Part shown: positions 43,236 to 51,153 of the stretch, in pieces
How positions within the stretch are numbered: the stretch's first letter is position 1
Layout of the letters: each line of letters opens with the position of its first letter
IMG/VR virus record: IMGVR_UViG_3300037492_000170
Location: 58,745-122,744 of that record
Reading direction: 5' to 3' (one strand)
Length of the DNA: 64,000 nt
Source: a virus
The notes under the pieces: generated by a model
Seen by the model: only the letters and a program-made list of their open reading frames with translations
Databases searched by the model: none
What the model was told of the DNA's origin: nothing
Made by a program: the position numbers and the translations under genes

Positions 43236-43264
43236 TTAAAAAATTGGATTTCTGCTAATATAAT
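43236..43264 (+). promoter_or_regulatory. Promoter-like sequence just upstream of strong terminator
   Basis: TTAAAA, 17 bp, TATAAT. The -10 is perfect and the -35 matches four of six bases. Transcripts from here would meet the terminator after about 80 nt. Confidence 0.4.
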
Positions 43265-43298
43265 GAACGTTCTAGTTAACAAACTAATAAAGTAAGAT

Positions 43299-43356
43299 AA
43301 GGAAACGTACTTAATAAATATAAGATATTTATTAAGTACGTTTCCTTTTTTTTTTT
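43299..43356 (+). terminator. Very strong intrinsic terminator
   Basis: A perfect 22-bp stem (43299-43320 with 43326-43347) with a TAAGA loop is followed by an uninterrupted T-run up to 43356. It is directional for plus-strand transcription. No plus-strand gene lies upstream, so it must end a leader or small RNA, or insulate the replication promoter. Confidence 0.9.
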
Positions 43357-43512
43357 ATAAGATAAGACGCAGGACTGCGTTTCCCCCTTCAGAAAAACCC
43401 CAGGAGCTTCGCGTATGCAGGAAAGTATAGGAGAGGGAGAGGGAGAGAAAGGTAAAGAGAGGAGCGTGGGTGGGTCGCTGCCCCCCATCGCGCGGTATTA
43501 AAGTATTCATGC

Positions 43513-43541
43513 TTGCAATTATTTTGAAATCGTGATATACT
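43513..43541 (+). promoter_or_regulatory. Promoter of the replication operon
   Basis: TTGCAA (43513-43518), 17 bp, TATACT (43536-43541) with an extended -10 TGA-type element. It lies about 40 bp before the first gene of the plus-strand operon and behind the strong terminator, so it is the likely main early promoter. Confidence 0.7.
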
Positions 43542-43579
43542 ATTTGACATTGGAATTTTAGTTTTTTGGGGAGGCGGGC

Positions 43580-44665
43580 ATGGAGAAAAGGTTATTCAAG
43601 GAGAATGAATACAATACACTCACTGCTTTATTTAGTATGGCATTAGCGGCGGCACCTAAGTTTACGTTAAATGTCACTAGTATAGCTCTATTCATGTCAA
43701 GTAGGGCATCTCGTTGGGGGGGCATTGCAGCTACTACATCAACTGCTGATATTAGAAACTTTTTAATAAACACTCCGCATACAAATGCTCACAGAACTGT
43801 CCAGAGGTCTATGGTTTCAATCAAAGAATCTAATCTATTTATATTTACTTCAGCCACCAACTATGTTATCAATTTTCCTGGAATACTGTCGCATTATTTT
43901 TCATATACTGCACTTAAAGGAAGCGCACTTAATTTTTTTAATGGTTTGTGGAGTAAGGTAGTCACGGCATATCATGACCAGGGCATTGCTTGCGACATTC
44001 CTATATTTGGTGGGGTTAGTAATATGAAACTCGATGAACTTGTTGAAGATGCAAGGGCTAAAAGTATAGCGAGTAAGAAGCCGACGAAAGGCAACGCGCT
44101 TACTGTAACCGGCTTTATAACTGCTATGAAAGCACTTTCATCAAAACACAACCGGAGTTTTAACGCTATCGAGGAGCCAAGAACTTTCAAGAAGGTTAAG
44201 AACTATCTTGCCGAATGTATAAAGGAGGAAAGGGACCCAATTGATACTATAGATAATACTATCCCTTATTGGAATGGCATAGTAACTTTTTTAATAGATA
44301 TCACTGGTTATACTAGTATACAAGGTATCACTTTTGATTTTGAAACATTTTATAATTTTAGAGGATATGTGTATGATTACTTGTCGGTTCGTGAAGGAGG
44401 TGAGGGGATACGAGCATCTGAAAGAATTGTAGGAGGTATTTTTCTTAAAAGACTATTAGATGCAGGAAAGAGACCTGTTGCTGGTAAAGATCACCGCATA
44501 GAGATTAAAGGTTTGGGCGCTATGCTTACTAGCATAGAAGCGGGTGGACCTGTTGTTGTTGGACCTAATGTAGATTTGCCAGCTACTGAGACCCCTAGTA
44601 AGTGGTTGAAGAGTGGTAAAACATTAAAAACATTGAAAGAAGAAAGAGCAAAGGAGAAAAGGTAA
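43580..44665 (+). CDS. Hypothetical first gene of replication operon
   Basis: This 361-residue protein is not recognised. It starts at ATG after a GGGGAGG SD. The N-terminal half is helical and rich in Ser/Thr/Ala (FMSSRASRWGGIAATTSTAD), and the region LSSKHNRSFNAIEEPRTFKK with the following helix is basic. The C-terminus is Lys-rich (LKTLKEERAKEKR). The first 90 residues (ALFMSSRASRWGG ... DIRNFL) could hold a winged-helix-like DNA-binding unit. Being first behind the early promoter and upstream of helicase and primase, an initiator or helicase-loading role is possible but unproven. Confidence 0.55.
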   Translation: MEKRLFKENEYNTLTALFSMALAAAPKFTLNVTSIALFMSSRASRWGGIAATTSTADIRNFLINTPHTNAHRTVQRSMVSIKESNLFIFTSATNYVINFPGILSHYFSYTALKGSALNFFNGLWSKVVTAYHDQGIACDIPIFGGVSNMKLDELVEDARAKSIASKKPTKGNALTVTGFITAMKALSSKHNRSFNAIEEPRTFKKVKNYLAECIKEERDPIDTIDNTIPYWNGIVTFLIDITGYTSIQGITFDFETFYNFRGYVYDYLSVREGGEGIRASERIVGGIFLKRLLDAGKRPVAGKDHRIEIKGLGAMLTSIEAGGPVVVGPNVDLPATETPSKWLKSGKTLKTLKEERAKEKR

Positions 44666-44666
44666 A

Positions 44667-45338
44667 ATGGAAACTAATTATCCGGTAACACCTTGGGATG
44701 ATACTGAATTTTCTGGGAGCCGTGCCAACAAGGATTTGATTTACAGTAAGTTGATAGAACGCGGGTATGATATAGAAATAGCCTCCATTCAACCACCGAT
44801 CCCGATGATGAATATATTAGCAGACATATTAGCAAAACTAGATGAGCATAGATGGCTTGTCTTTCTTGCTAATAGTCAGAGTATGTTGGATTCAGTCTGT
44901 AATTTCATCCCTATAATATTTGCACTTAATACGAAGAAGTCCGTTGCTAATGTATCTAACAATATGTTAGTTAGACTCTTTAGTGGGGATAGTGGAAATG
45001 ATTTCCGTGATCCTAACGAGTACTTAAAGGAAATATCCAGGTCTACATTGATAGTACATACGGATATAGCTGATGGCGATAGTCGCATGTCTCATTACAA
45101 GGGAAGTATGTCTGCTTTCATAAAGTATAGAGATAGACCGACCTATAAGTACTTAATAACTAATTTATTCGAGGGGACTATGAATGAAGCTGTAAAAAGT
45201 ACCTTCTTTTCCACTATTAAGAATACACTAGGTACATCTTTATTAATCAATATAGAAGAGAAAGCCGAGTATCTATATCACGAGAGTTCGAGAGCACAAG
45301 CCGCTAAAAAATGGGGTAAAGTGAGGAAAACAGATTGA
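44667..45338 (+). CDS. Putative degenerate helicase loader (DnaC-like, no Walker A)
   Basis: This 223-residue protein sits directly upstream of the DnaB-like helicase (stop and TTG start overlap). The layout recalls DnaC/IstB ATPases: an N-terminal region, a hydrophobic strand LDEHRWLVFLANSQSMLDS where a P-loop would be expected, STLIVHTDIAD in the Walker B place and YKYLITNLFEGTMNEAV like the sensor I region with its T-x-N-L. No G-x-x-x-x-GK[ST] is present, so ATP binding is doubtful. The assignment is inference from order and pattern. Confidence 0.4.
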   Translation: METNYPVTPWDDTEFSGSRANKDLIYSKLIERGYDIEIASIQPPIPMMNILADILAKLDEHRWLVFLANSQSMLDSVCNFIPIIFALNTKKSVANVSNNMLVRLFSGDSGNDFRDPNEYLKEISRSTLIVHTDIADGDSRMSHYKGSMSAFIKYRDRPTYKYLITNLFEGTMNEAVKSTFFSTIKNTLGTSLLINIEEKAEYLYHESSRAQAAKKWGKVRKTD

Positions 45339-46582
45339 GCGTAGGATTAGGCTTTTTACATCAGGTGTTGATAGACCGTCCGTGCTTGGATTTCCTTAAT
45401 AACTTCGGGTTGAAGATTGAGGATTTCGATGAGCGTGAACAAGAGGTAATTGAGATTATTAAGAATCACATCTTAATATATTCAGTACTTCCATCAAAGG
45501 AGACGGTGGAAGCCGAATGGGGGACTCAGTTTTCAAAGTTCCCTAGAGAACCTATAGATTACTGGACTGATGGTATTATCAGGCGTTCTGCCAATATGCT
45601 TATATCTGAATCATTTGATGCCGTAAAGAGGCATATATCCAATAATGATGTGGATGAGGCACAGGTTAGAATAAAGAAACTCTATTTGGAACTGCAGGAG
45701 CGCAGGGGCGCGCCCCCCGCGGTTAATTTGGCTGACCTTGGTAAATTGGTGTTAGAAGAACATGATAAAGCACAGGTATCTAGACATGATGCGGTAATCT
45801 CGCTTGGTTTTCCGTACTTGGATAAGGTATCCGCGGGCGCGCATCCGGGAGACTTCATAGCCATAGTGGGAAAGCGGTCGGCTGGAAAGACTTACATAAT
45901 GTTGAAGATGGCGAACGCTATTCATGCTGCTGGTAAGGTTCCTATGGTTATCTCTACAGAAATGAGTCCTGTGCAGTACGCGAGGAGAATTCTTGCTTTG
46001 AGGAGTGGGATAAAGTTTAGTGCCATCCGAACTGGCAGACTTATTCATCACATTGGCAGAAGTATGATAGAAACAGACATTCAGACACTATTAGAATGTA
46101 AGAACCCATATCTCGTGATGAAGAGTGCCTTGACAACCACCCTTGAAGATGTTATACTCCACGTTAAGGAAAAACGACCGGATTGTGTTTACGTGGACGG
46201 CGCGTATCTATTAAGGTCAGAATATTCGAAGCGATTGAACCGATTTGAACAGTACTCACATGGCGCAGATATGTTAAAACTCTTGGCTCAAGACACGGGT
46301 ATTCCTGTCATTGCGTCCTATCAACTCCGCAGGAAAACAGCGGGGGGATTAGATGACGTTTACATGTCTGATGTGATTGCACAGAATGCTACATTAGTTA
46401 TAGGTATAAGTGATGTAGAAGAAGAACACAAGAATGAAGCTGGATGGGAATCAGTTAAATACAAGATTATCGAAATCCTGAAAGGTAGAGAAGGAGAAAC
46501 AGGTAAGATATTGGTGTATTTCGATATGGAACGAACGAAGATAGAAGAAGTGGAGGTACTAAGTGAATCTAGCGGGCGCTAA
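45335..46582 (+). CDS. Replicative DNA helicase, DnaB/gp41-like
   Basis: This 415-residue protein starts with TTG overlapping the previous TGA. The RecA-type motor has Walker A GKRSAGKT (residues 179-186), then PMVISTEMSPVQYARRILAL (the S-x-E-M-x motif 1a typical of DnaB), a Walker B RPDCVYVDGAYLL and a motif with QLRRKTAG near the arginine finger. The N-terminal 150 residues contain the helical primase-interaction domain. It unwinds DNA ahead of the fork; the primase follows with a 20-bp overlap. Confidence 0.85.
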   Translation: MSVGLGFLHQVLIDRPCLDFLNNFGLKIEDFDEREQEVIEIIKNHILIYSVLPSKETVEAEWGTQFSKFPREPIDYWTDGIIRRSANMLISESFDAVKRHISNNDVDEAQVRIKKLYLELQERRGAPPAVNLADLGKLVLEEHDKAQVSRHDAVISLGFPYLDKVSAGAHPGDFIAIVGKRSAGKTYIMLKMANAIHAAGKVPMVISTEMSPVQYARRILALRSGIKFSAIRTGRLIHHIGRSMIETDIQTLLECKNPYLVMKSALTTTLEDVILHVKEKRPDCVYVDGAYLLRSEYSKRLNRFEQYSHGADMLKLLAQDTGIPVIASYQLRRKTAGGLDDVYMSDVIAQNATLVIGISDVEEEHKNEAGWESVKYKIIEILKGREGETGKILVYFDMERTKIEEVEVLSESSGR

Positions 46583-48494
46583 AGAGTTCCTTAAAGAACT
46601 TGGCATCACGAAATTCACCCATAAAGGAAATTGGGTTAATGCCCACTGCCCACTTGCTAAACATAAGCATGAGAGCGGTAAGGACAGTAGACCGAGTTTT
46701 GGGGTGAGTGTTTCAGAAGAAGAAACCTCAGTGTGGAAGTGTTTCACTTGTAGTCCCTCACCCAGACCTATGTTTTCGTTAATCCAAGACATATGGAGAG
46801 CTACTGGGCATTACCCAAGAGCTGCCTCTTTAGTATTAATGCATGGAGATAACGCAACACATAATGAACCCATTACGTATGAACCACATGATTCGTGGAA
46901 GTCCTACGCGCAAAGACCAACAGATAAACTCCCAGATGATGTAATTGATATATTCCCGCTTCTCTCAAACGATGTATCTAAACCTATAATGGATTATTTA
47001 GTAAACACTAGACGGATAGAGCCCGATGTCATTGAATTGATAGGTGTTAGATGCTGGGTCGATGAAAATCTAATCCTATTCCCTTACACCAATAATCTGG
47101 GAGAGATTACTTTACTGAAGGCTAGAAGTTATAAAGAAAAGAAGATGTTCAACATAACCCCTGAGTATGTGGGGCAACCTTGGTTACGATTCAGGTCTGC
47201 ACAGGCTACAGGGTCTTGGTTAGGACTTCACTTGATTAACTGGCAGGAACCTGTATATATTGTCGAGGGTGAATGTTTTCCACTAGATGCGTCTGTGTTA
47301 ACACCAAATGGTTGGATTTGTTTTGAAGATTATAACGGCGAAAATGTTCTTCAAGTATTTGATGATTTCACTGCTTCTTTTGTAAAACCTACAGCCATCA
47401 TTAAAAAAGATTTTGATGGAGAACTTATTACATATGAAACGAAGGGGTACCTCTCTAAGACAACTCCTGGTCATCTGCTTGTCACCCTTGATACGGAAGG
47501 GAATCTCTGTAAAACAGAAGCACAAAACTATCCTAAACAAGGACACCATGTTCCAAGGGTCGTTCAAGTTGATGGTCCAGGAATTAATCTAACAGATAAT
47601 GAAATTAGATTATGTGTGGCGGTTAGTGCCGATTTCACTATAGATTATAGAAAAGGCACAGGTAGTTGCAAACCTAGAGAAATGAGGTATGCCAGAGGTG
47701 GATTTAAAAAAGAACGCAAGGTGCAAAGAATTTTATGGTTATTAGAAACACTAGGCTTGCATTACTCATGTACTAAACCAAGCAAAAAGAAGTATATATA
47801 TATTAGTTTCTCTATGCCGGATTGGGTTGTAGGTAGGGAGTTTCCACATGAGTGGTTATCACTGGCCACACTACACCAAAGAAACTTGATTTTGGGGGAG
47901 ATGGTATACTGGGACGGGAACTCCGTTAAACACAGAGACCAAACCGAGTATACTTCTATGTCTTATAAAAACATAGTATTTATGCAAACATTAGCCCACA
48001 CATGTGGCAAGATTTCCACTGTTATGCATCGCCGTAACCAATACGGAAGTTGGTATAAAATTTCTATTCTACACGGGAAATCTACAAACTCTACACAATG
48101 TCTACGCAAAAGCTCAGACTATTACAAAGGTAAAGTTTTTTGTGTGTCTGTTCCCTCTGGAATGTTATTAGTTAAACAAAATGATAAAATAACAGTGACA
48201 GGCAACTGTGATATGATGCGATTATTATCATTAGGTCGGTCTAATACCATAGCGGCAGGTACCAGTGGAATATCCCAGGCGCAGCTTGATGCGCTTCATG
48301 GAATAAATTATAGGTTAGGATTTGATGCTGATGATAGTGGGCGCGCTGGTGCTGCCAAAGTCTACAGGATGCTAAGTAACAAAAATATTGTTAGTGTCTT
48401 GGATTGGAGTGTGGCTGGGTGTAAGGACCCAGGAGATATAACCTCAGAAGAACAGATTGTTAATGTGATGGAGCATTTACGGTTATCGCTTTGA
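46563..48494 (+). CDS. DnaG-type DNA primase interrupted by an intein
   Basis: This 643-residue precursor has a GTG start. The N-terminal zinc-binding domain has H-C-P-x-x-K-H at about residues 28-34 and WKCFTC near 58-63, similar to CHC2 domains. The RNA polymerase core follows, with the TOPRIM motif at VYIVEGE (231-237). There an intein of 311 residues (238-548) is inserted, after which the primase resumes with CDMMRLLSLGRSN, ITNxL-like and DADDSGRAG. After splicing a 332-residue primase would remain, which fits phage primases. The acidic TOPRIM residues are E235 and the D-x-D in FDADD. It makes primers for the adjacent helicase. Confidence 0.85.
   Translation: MNLAGAKEFLKELGITKFTHKGNWVNAHCPLAKHKHESGKDSRPSFGVSVSEEETSVWKCFTCSPSPRPMFSLIQDIWRATGHYPRAASLVLMHGDNATHNEPITYEPHDSWKSYAQRPTDKLPDDVIDIFPLLSNDVSKPIMDYLVNTRRIEPDVIELIGVRCWVDENLILFPYTNNLGEITLLKARSYKEKKMFNITPEYVGQPWLRFRSAQATGSWLGLHLINWQEPVYIVEGECFPLDASVLTPNGWICFEDYNGENVLQVFDDFTASFVKPTAIIKKDFDGELITYETKGYLSKTTPGHLLVTLDTEGNLCKTEAQNYPKQGHHVPRVVQVDGPGINLTDNEIRLCVAVSADFTIDYRKGTGSCKPREMRYARGGFKKERKVQRILWLLETLGLHYSCTKPSKKKYIYISFSMPDWVVGREFPHEWLSLATLHQRNLILGEMVYWDGNSVKHRDQTEYTSMSYKNIVFMQTLAHTCGKISTVMHRRNQYGSWYKISILHGKSTNSTQCLRKSSDYYKGKVFCVSVPSGMLLVKQNDKITVTGNCDMMRLLSLGRSNTIAAGTSGISQAQLDALHGINYRLGFDADDSGRAGAAKVYRMLSNKNIVSVLDWSVAGCKDPGDITSEEQIVNVMEHLRLSL
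47274..48206 (+). mobile_element. Intein with degenerate LAGLIDADG-type endonuclease region
   Basis: The intein has 311 residues in frame. Block A is CFPLDASVLTPNGW with Cys1. Block B has TTPGHLL. Block F is GKVFCVSVPSGMLLVKQND and block G is ITVTGN followed by Cys+1. The penultimate residue is Gly instead of the usual His. The middle 170 residues contain two dodecapeptide-like motifs, LCVAVSADFTID and LILGEMVYWDGN, spaced as in DOD homing endonucleases, with a basic region between (RGGFKKERKVQRI). The insertion point lies directly after the catalytic Glu loop of the TOPRIM domain. Confidence 0.85.
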
Positions 48495-48685
48495 GACCAG
48501 ATCCGTTATATGAGTATGAAGGAGAGATGATAACAGCATACGACCTTGCTGAGAAATTGTGTTATAGGAAGAAGTATATTGACAGGATGCTTAAAAAGTA
48601 TACTGCCGATGAAGTTGGAGTATTAGTCAAGGCTTTTCACGAGTACCACAGCAAAAATCTCGGATTACTTGACAACGAGGAATAA
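48491..48685 (+). CDS. Small helical protein after primase
   Basis: This 64-residue protein starts with TTG overlapping the primase stop by 4 bp. The sequence MITAYDLAEKLCYRKKYIDR suggests a short helix-turn-helix, then ML KKYTADEVGVLVKAFHEYH helices. It could be a DNA- or primase-binding cofactor. A promoter for the SSB gene begins inside its last codons. Confidence 0.5.
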   Translation: MRPDPLYEYEGEMITAYDLAEKLCYRKKYIDRMLKKYTADEVGVLVKAFHEYHSKNLGLLDNEE

Positions 48686-48697
48686 ATGTGGTATGTT
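48669..48697 (+). promoter_or_regulatory. Promoter upstream of SSB gene
   Basis: TTGACA (48669-48674), 17 bp, TATGTT (48692-48697) with a TGG extended -10. It overlaps the 3-prime end of the 64-residue gene and would give extra SSB transcription, as is common for this abundant protein. Confidence 0.6.
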
Positions 48698-48731
48698 GCA
48701 AGCATAACAAAATGAAGAAGGAGAAGAAACG

Positions 48732-49478
48732 ATGAATTACGCGACTGGGCTTTCTGCTATTCAGAGAGCAAAAGATGAACGGATCAAAACTAACAAAATG
48801 AGGGAGCGGAGTGGTATTAGGAGATACCGACTCAAGAGAGGGGAGCGCGGAGTAATCACATTTATTGATGTGCCTACCGCGGGCGCGTACGAACACTCGA
48901 TTAAGAACAGCAACGGGTTCTATGAGCCAGTGTGGTGTTCTAATAACGAGAATAACGAGGGCGACTGTCCGCATTGCGCGACCGGCGTATCGAGAAGTTA
49001 TGTGCTGGTTGGGACAGTTATTAACCACAACAAGTATCCATCCAAAGACGGCACAAAGGAGTATAAGGACCAGAAACAGTATATTGTGTTGAAGGGTGCT
49101 GGGCAACAGGCTATGCTGGAGTTTCTTGATCCAGAAAGTCCTGAGTACATTAATGTGCAGTTTACTGCCTTTCGTGTTACGCGCCCAGATGAGCAGACAG
49201 CTTGCGCGTGCGGTGAGATTTTCCACCCTAAAGGCAAGATTTCACCTGCTAAGCTTAAGGCACTTGCCCCGGAAGGAACAGACCAGGACGAGTTCATTAA
49301 ACCGCTTGACTACACTGCTATCATTGATACGATAGATGAGTCTACACCTTTTAAATCTGCTGGCATCGGTGCTAATGATGACCCCTTCGATGACTTGAGG
49401 GAGGACGAAGAGGCGGAAGGCACAGATGAAGCTGGAGAGGATGAGAAGGAAGACGAAACTGTGGAGAGCCTTTTCTAA
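48732..49478 (+). CDS. Single-stranded DNA-binding protein (gp32-like)
   Basis: This 248-residue protein has a beta-rich core with an internal zinc-type pattern (C-x-N, EGDCPHCATG and later CACGEIF), aromatic and basic residues (RRYRLKRGERGVITFIDVPT), and an acidic C-terminal tail (DDPFDDLREDEEAEGTDE ... ETVESLF) that ends in Phe. The acidic tail with terminal aromatic residue is the protein-interaction tail of phage SSBs. Strong SD (GGAG) and own promoter agree with high expression. It protects ssDNA and loads recombination and replication partners encoded next to it. Confidence 0.8.
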   Translation: MNYATGLSAIQRAKDERIKTNKMRERSGIRRYRLKRGERGVITFIDVPTAGAYEHSIKNSNGFYEPVWCSNNENNEGDCPHCATGVSRSYVLVGTVINHNKYPSKDGTKEYKDQKQYIVLKGAGQQAMLEFLDPESPEYINVQFTAFRVTRPDEQTACACGEIFHPKGKISPAKLKALAPEGTDQDEFIKPLDYTAIIDTIDESTPFKSAGIGANDDPFDDLREDEEAEGTDEAGEDEKEDETVESLF

Positions 49479-50849
49479 ATGTTCAACAACCCAATAATAG
49501 TATCTAGTAGCATATTCGTGGATAAAGCAGAACTTGGGCATAAACTGCCAGTATTGCGGGATTCACTTACATTCCGCAGCAAATTCGATGCTTCTGCAGA
49601 AATTCCAATCTATGAAACGACAGATACTATGTTTGGATTCCCCAGACACCACTTCCCACTGACGAATAAACTTGGCAAGAAAATGATTGACAAACGCGCA
49701 GTGGGAAGTCCTATTTCTTTCAAATCCAGGGAGGAATTCAAGCTCTGGGATTACCAAGAACAACTACTTAAAGAATTTAATGCACACACAGATAAAGGAG
49801 GGACAGGATTCTTCTTAGAGGCAGCTCCTGGGTCTGGTAAGACTATCTGTGCTATAAAGTTTATACAATCCCTTGGTAAGACCGCGTTAGTAGTGGTCCC
49901 AAAATCAGACCTAGTTTTACAATGGATAGATAGAATAGTATCGAGTACCGATATTGATCGTATTAGAATAGCGACCGCTCAAAACGGTAAGCTAGATGAT
50001 AATTGGGATAGTGCTTACATAGTTATAGCTCTTGTGCACACATTAGCACTTGATAGATTCGGAGAGGATTTCAAGAACTATTTTGGAACTGTAGTTTTTG
50101 ATGAGGTTGATTCCTCAGTTCCCCCAGCAACATTCGCTCCTGTAGTTGGACTATTCCCGGCAAAATACCGAATTGGGATTACAGCTACCAGGTACAGGAG
50201 CGATGGTCTCCACAAGATATTTGAGGAACATCTTGGACAGATATACTTAAAGGCTACATCAAGTAATACTTTGATGCCATCTGTTACACAGATTCAATAT
50301 AATGCCCCCTCTGGGTATTTGAACCCGGACCTAGAGTTTAAGTTCAGGAGGGGCAAACTTCTAACGCTACTGAGTGATAACAAAGACAGAACTGCACTCA
50401 TAGTAAATCGTATAGCGAGGTTGTATGAAAGCGGCAGACAAATACTTGTGCTATCAGACCGTAAAGAGCAACTGCTATCTATGTGTGAGCAACTTATTGA
50501 AACCCATAATGTTCCAGAAGCTGAAGTTGGATTTTTCATGCGAACTATGGAAGGGAAACAGTTCAAGAAGGATTACACGAAAAATGTATTAGAGAACTGT
50601 AAAATAATCTTAGGAACATTTCCTATGGGTTCCAGGGGCACAGATATCCCAAGATTAGATGCCCTAGTTCTAGCCACACCACAAACCAAGATGCTTCAGA
50701 TATCAGGCAGGATAGAGCGGTTTTTAGATGGTAAGAAGACCCCTGTAATATTAGATGTAGTCGATAATTTTTATGAAGATTTACGTATCTCCGGGTATGC
50801 CAGACTCAAATACTATAAAAGTAGAGGGATGGCAATAACTTATGAATGA
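49479..50849 (+). CDS. SF2 DNA helicase, UvsW-like
   Basis: This 456-residue protein has the motif set of superfamily 2: LWDYQEQLLKEF, Walker A APGSGKT (116-122), ALVVVPKSDLVLQW (Ia), DEVD box (208-211), GITATR (III, 233-238), LVLSDRKEQLLSM-type IV region and ISGRIERF (VI). The N-terminal 85 residues are a separate domain. T4 UvsW with the same layout remodels R-loops and stalled forks. It starts 1 bp after the SSB stop and precedes RecA. Confidence 0.85.
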   Translation: MFNNPIIVSSSIFVDKAELGHKLPVLRDSLTFRSKFDASAEIPIYETTDTMFGFPRHHFPLTNKLGKKMIDKRAVGSPISFKSREEFKLWDYQEQLLKEFNAHTDKGGTGFFLEAAPGSGKTICAIKFIQSLGKTALVVVPKSDLVLQWIDRIVSSTDIDRIRIATAQNGKLDDNWDSAYIVIALVHTLALDRFGEDFKNYFGTVVFDEVDSSVPPATFAPVVGLFPAKYRIGITATRYRSDGLHKIFEEHLGQIYLKATSSNTLMPSVTQIQYNAPSGYLNPDLEFKFRRGKLLTLLSDNKDRTALIVNRIARLYESGRQILVLSDRKEQLLSMCEQLIETHNVPEAEVGFFMRTMEGKQFKKDYTKNVLENCKIILGTFPMGSRGTDIPRLDALVLATPQTKMLQISGRIERFLDGKKTPVILDVVDNFYEDLRISGYARLKYYKSRGMAITYE

Positions 50850-50862
50850 GAGAGGTTAAGAA

Positions 50863-51153
50863 ATGGTAAAGAAAATAGAGAAACAAGAAGGTACTGTTAC
50901 GGTATCCAAAACAATACTAAAACAGACAACACAGAAGCAAGAAAAAATAGAGATACGTCCCTTCGTAACTGACACGGCTACCGTCTCTGTGCAGTTAAGC
51001 CGCACATTGAATCTAGGCAACTTTGAGAATGTGAAGCTGGGTGTTCTGATTGCCGTTCCATGTTATATAGAAGAAATGGTAGATGTATTTCACAAAACCG
51101 TCGAAATGACTAAAGAACTCATGAATGAACAACTCGAAAAATTGGAGGCATAA
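50863..51153 (+). CDS. Hypothetical protein preceding RecA
   Basis: This 96-residue protein has a basic N-terminus (MVKKIEKQEG, LKQTTQKQEK) and the beta element VSVQLSRTLNLGNFENVKLG, followed by a helix (MTKELMNEQLEKLEA). Small phage proteins with an L-G-x-F/Y-E-x-x-x element near recombination genes recur in many phages; the function is not known. It overlaps the RecA start by one base (TAATG), so translation is coupled. Confidence 0.55.
   Translation: MVKKIEKQEGTVTVSKTILKQTTQKQEKIEIRPFVTDTATVSVQLSRTLNLGNFENVKLGVLIAVPCYIEEMVDVFHKTVEMTKELMNEQLEKLEA

Larger units (their letters stand above)
42928..43579. other. Divergent non-coding regulatory region
   Basis: This stretch of about 650 bp lies between the leftward late operon and the rightward replication operon. 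I find no convincing gene in it. It holds three promoter-like sequences on the plus strand, a GGTGCCCC hairpin, a 16-bp perfect palindrome, two tandem GCGACA/TGTCGC repeats, a very strong terminator and a purine-rich tract (about 43428-43466). It is the obvious candidate for a control switch and possibly the replication origin. Confidence 0.7.

Noticed and set aside
43276-43488. 70-residue reading frame on the minus strand in the divergent region
   Set aside because: It runs through the perfect terminator stem and the purine-rich tract, has low-complexity product and no SD; it looks like chance.
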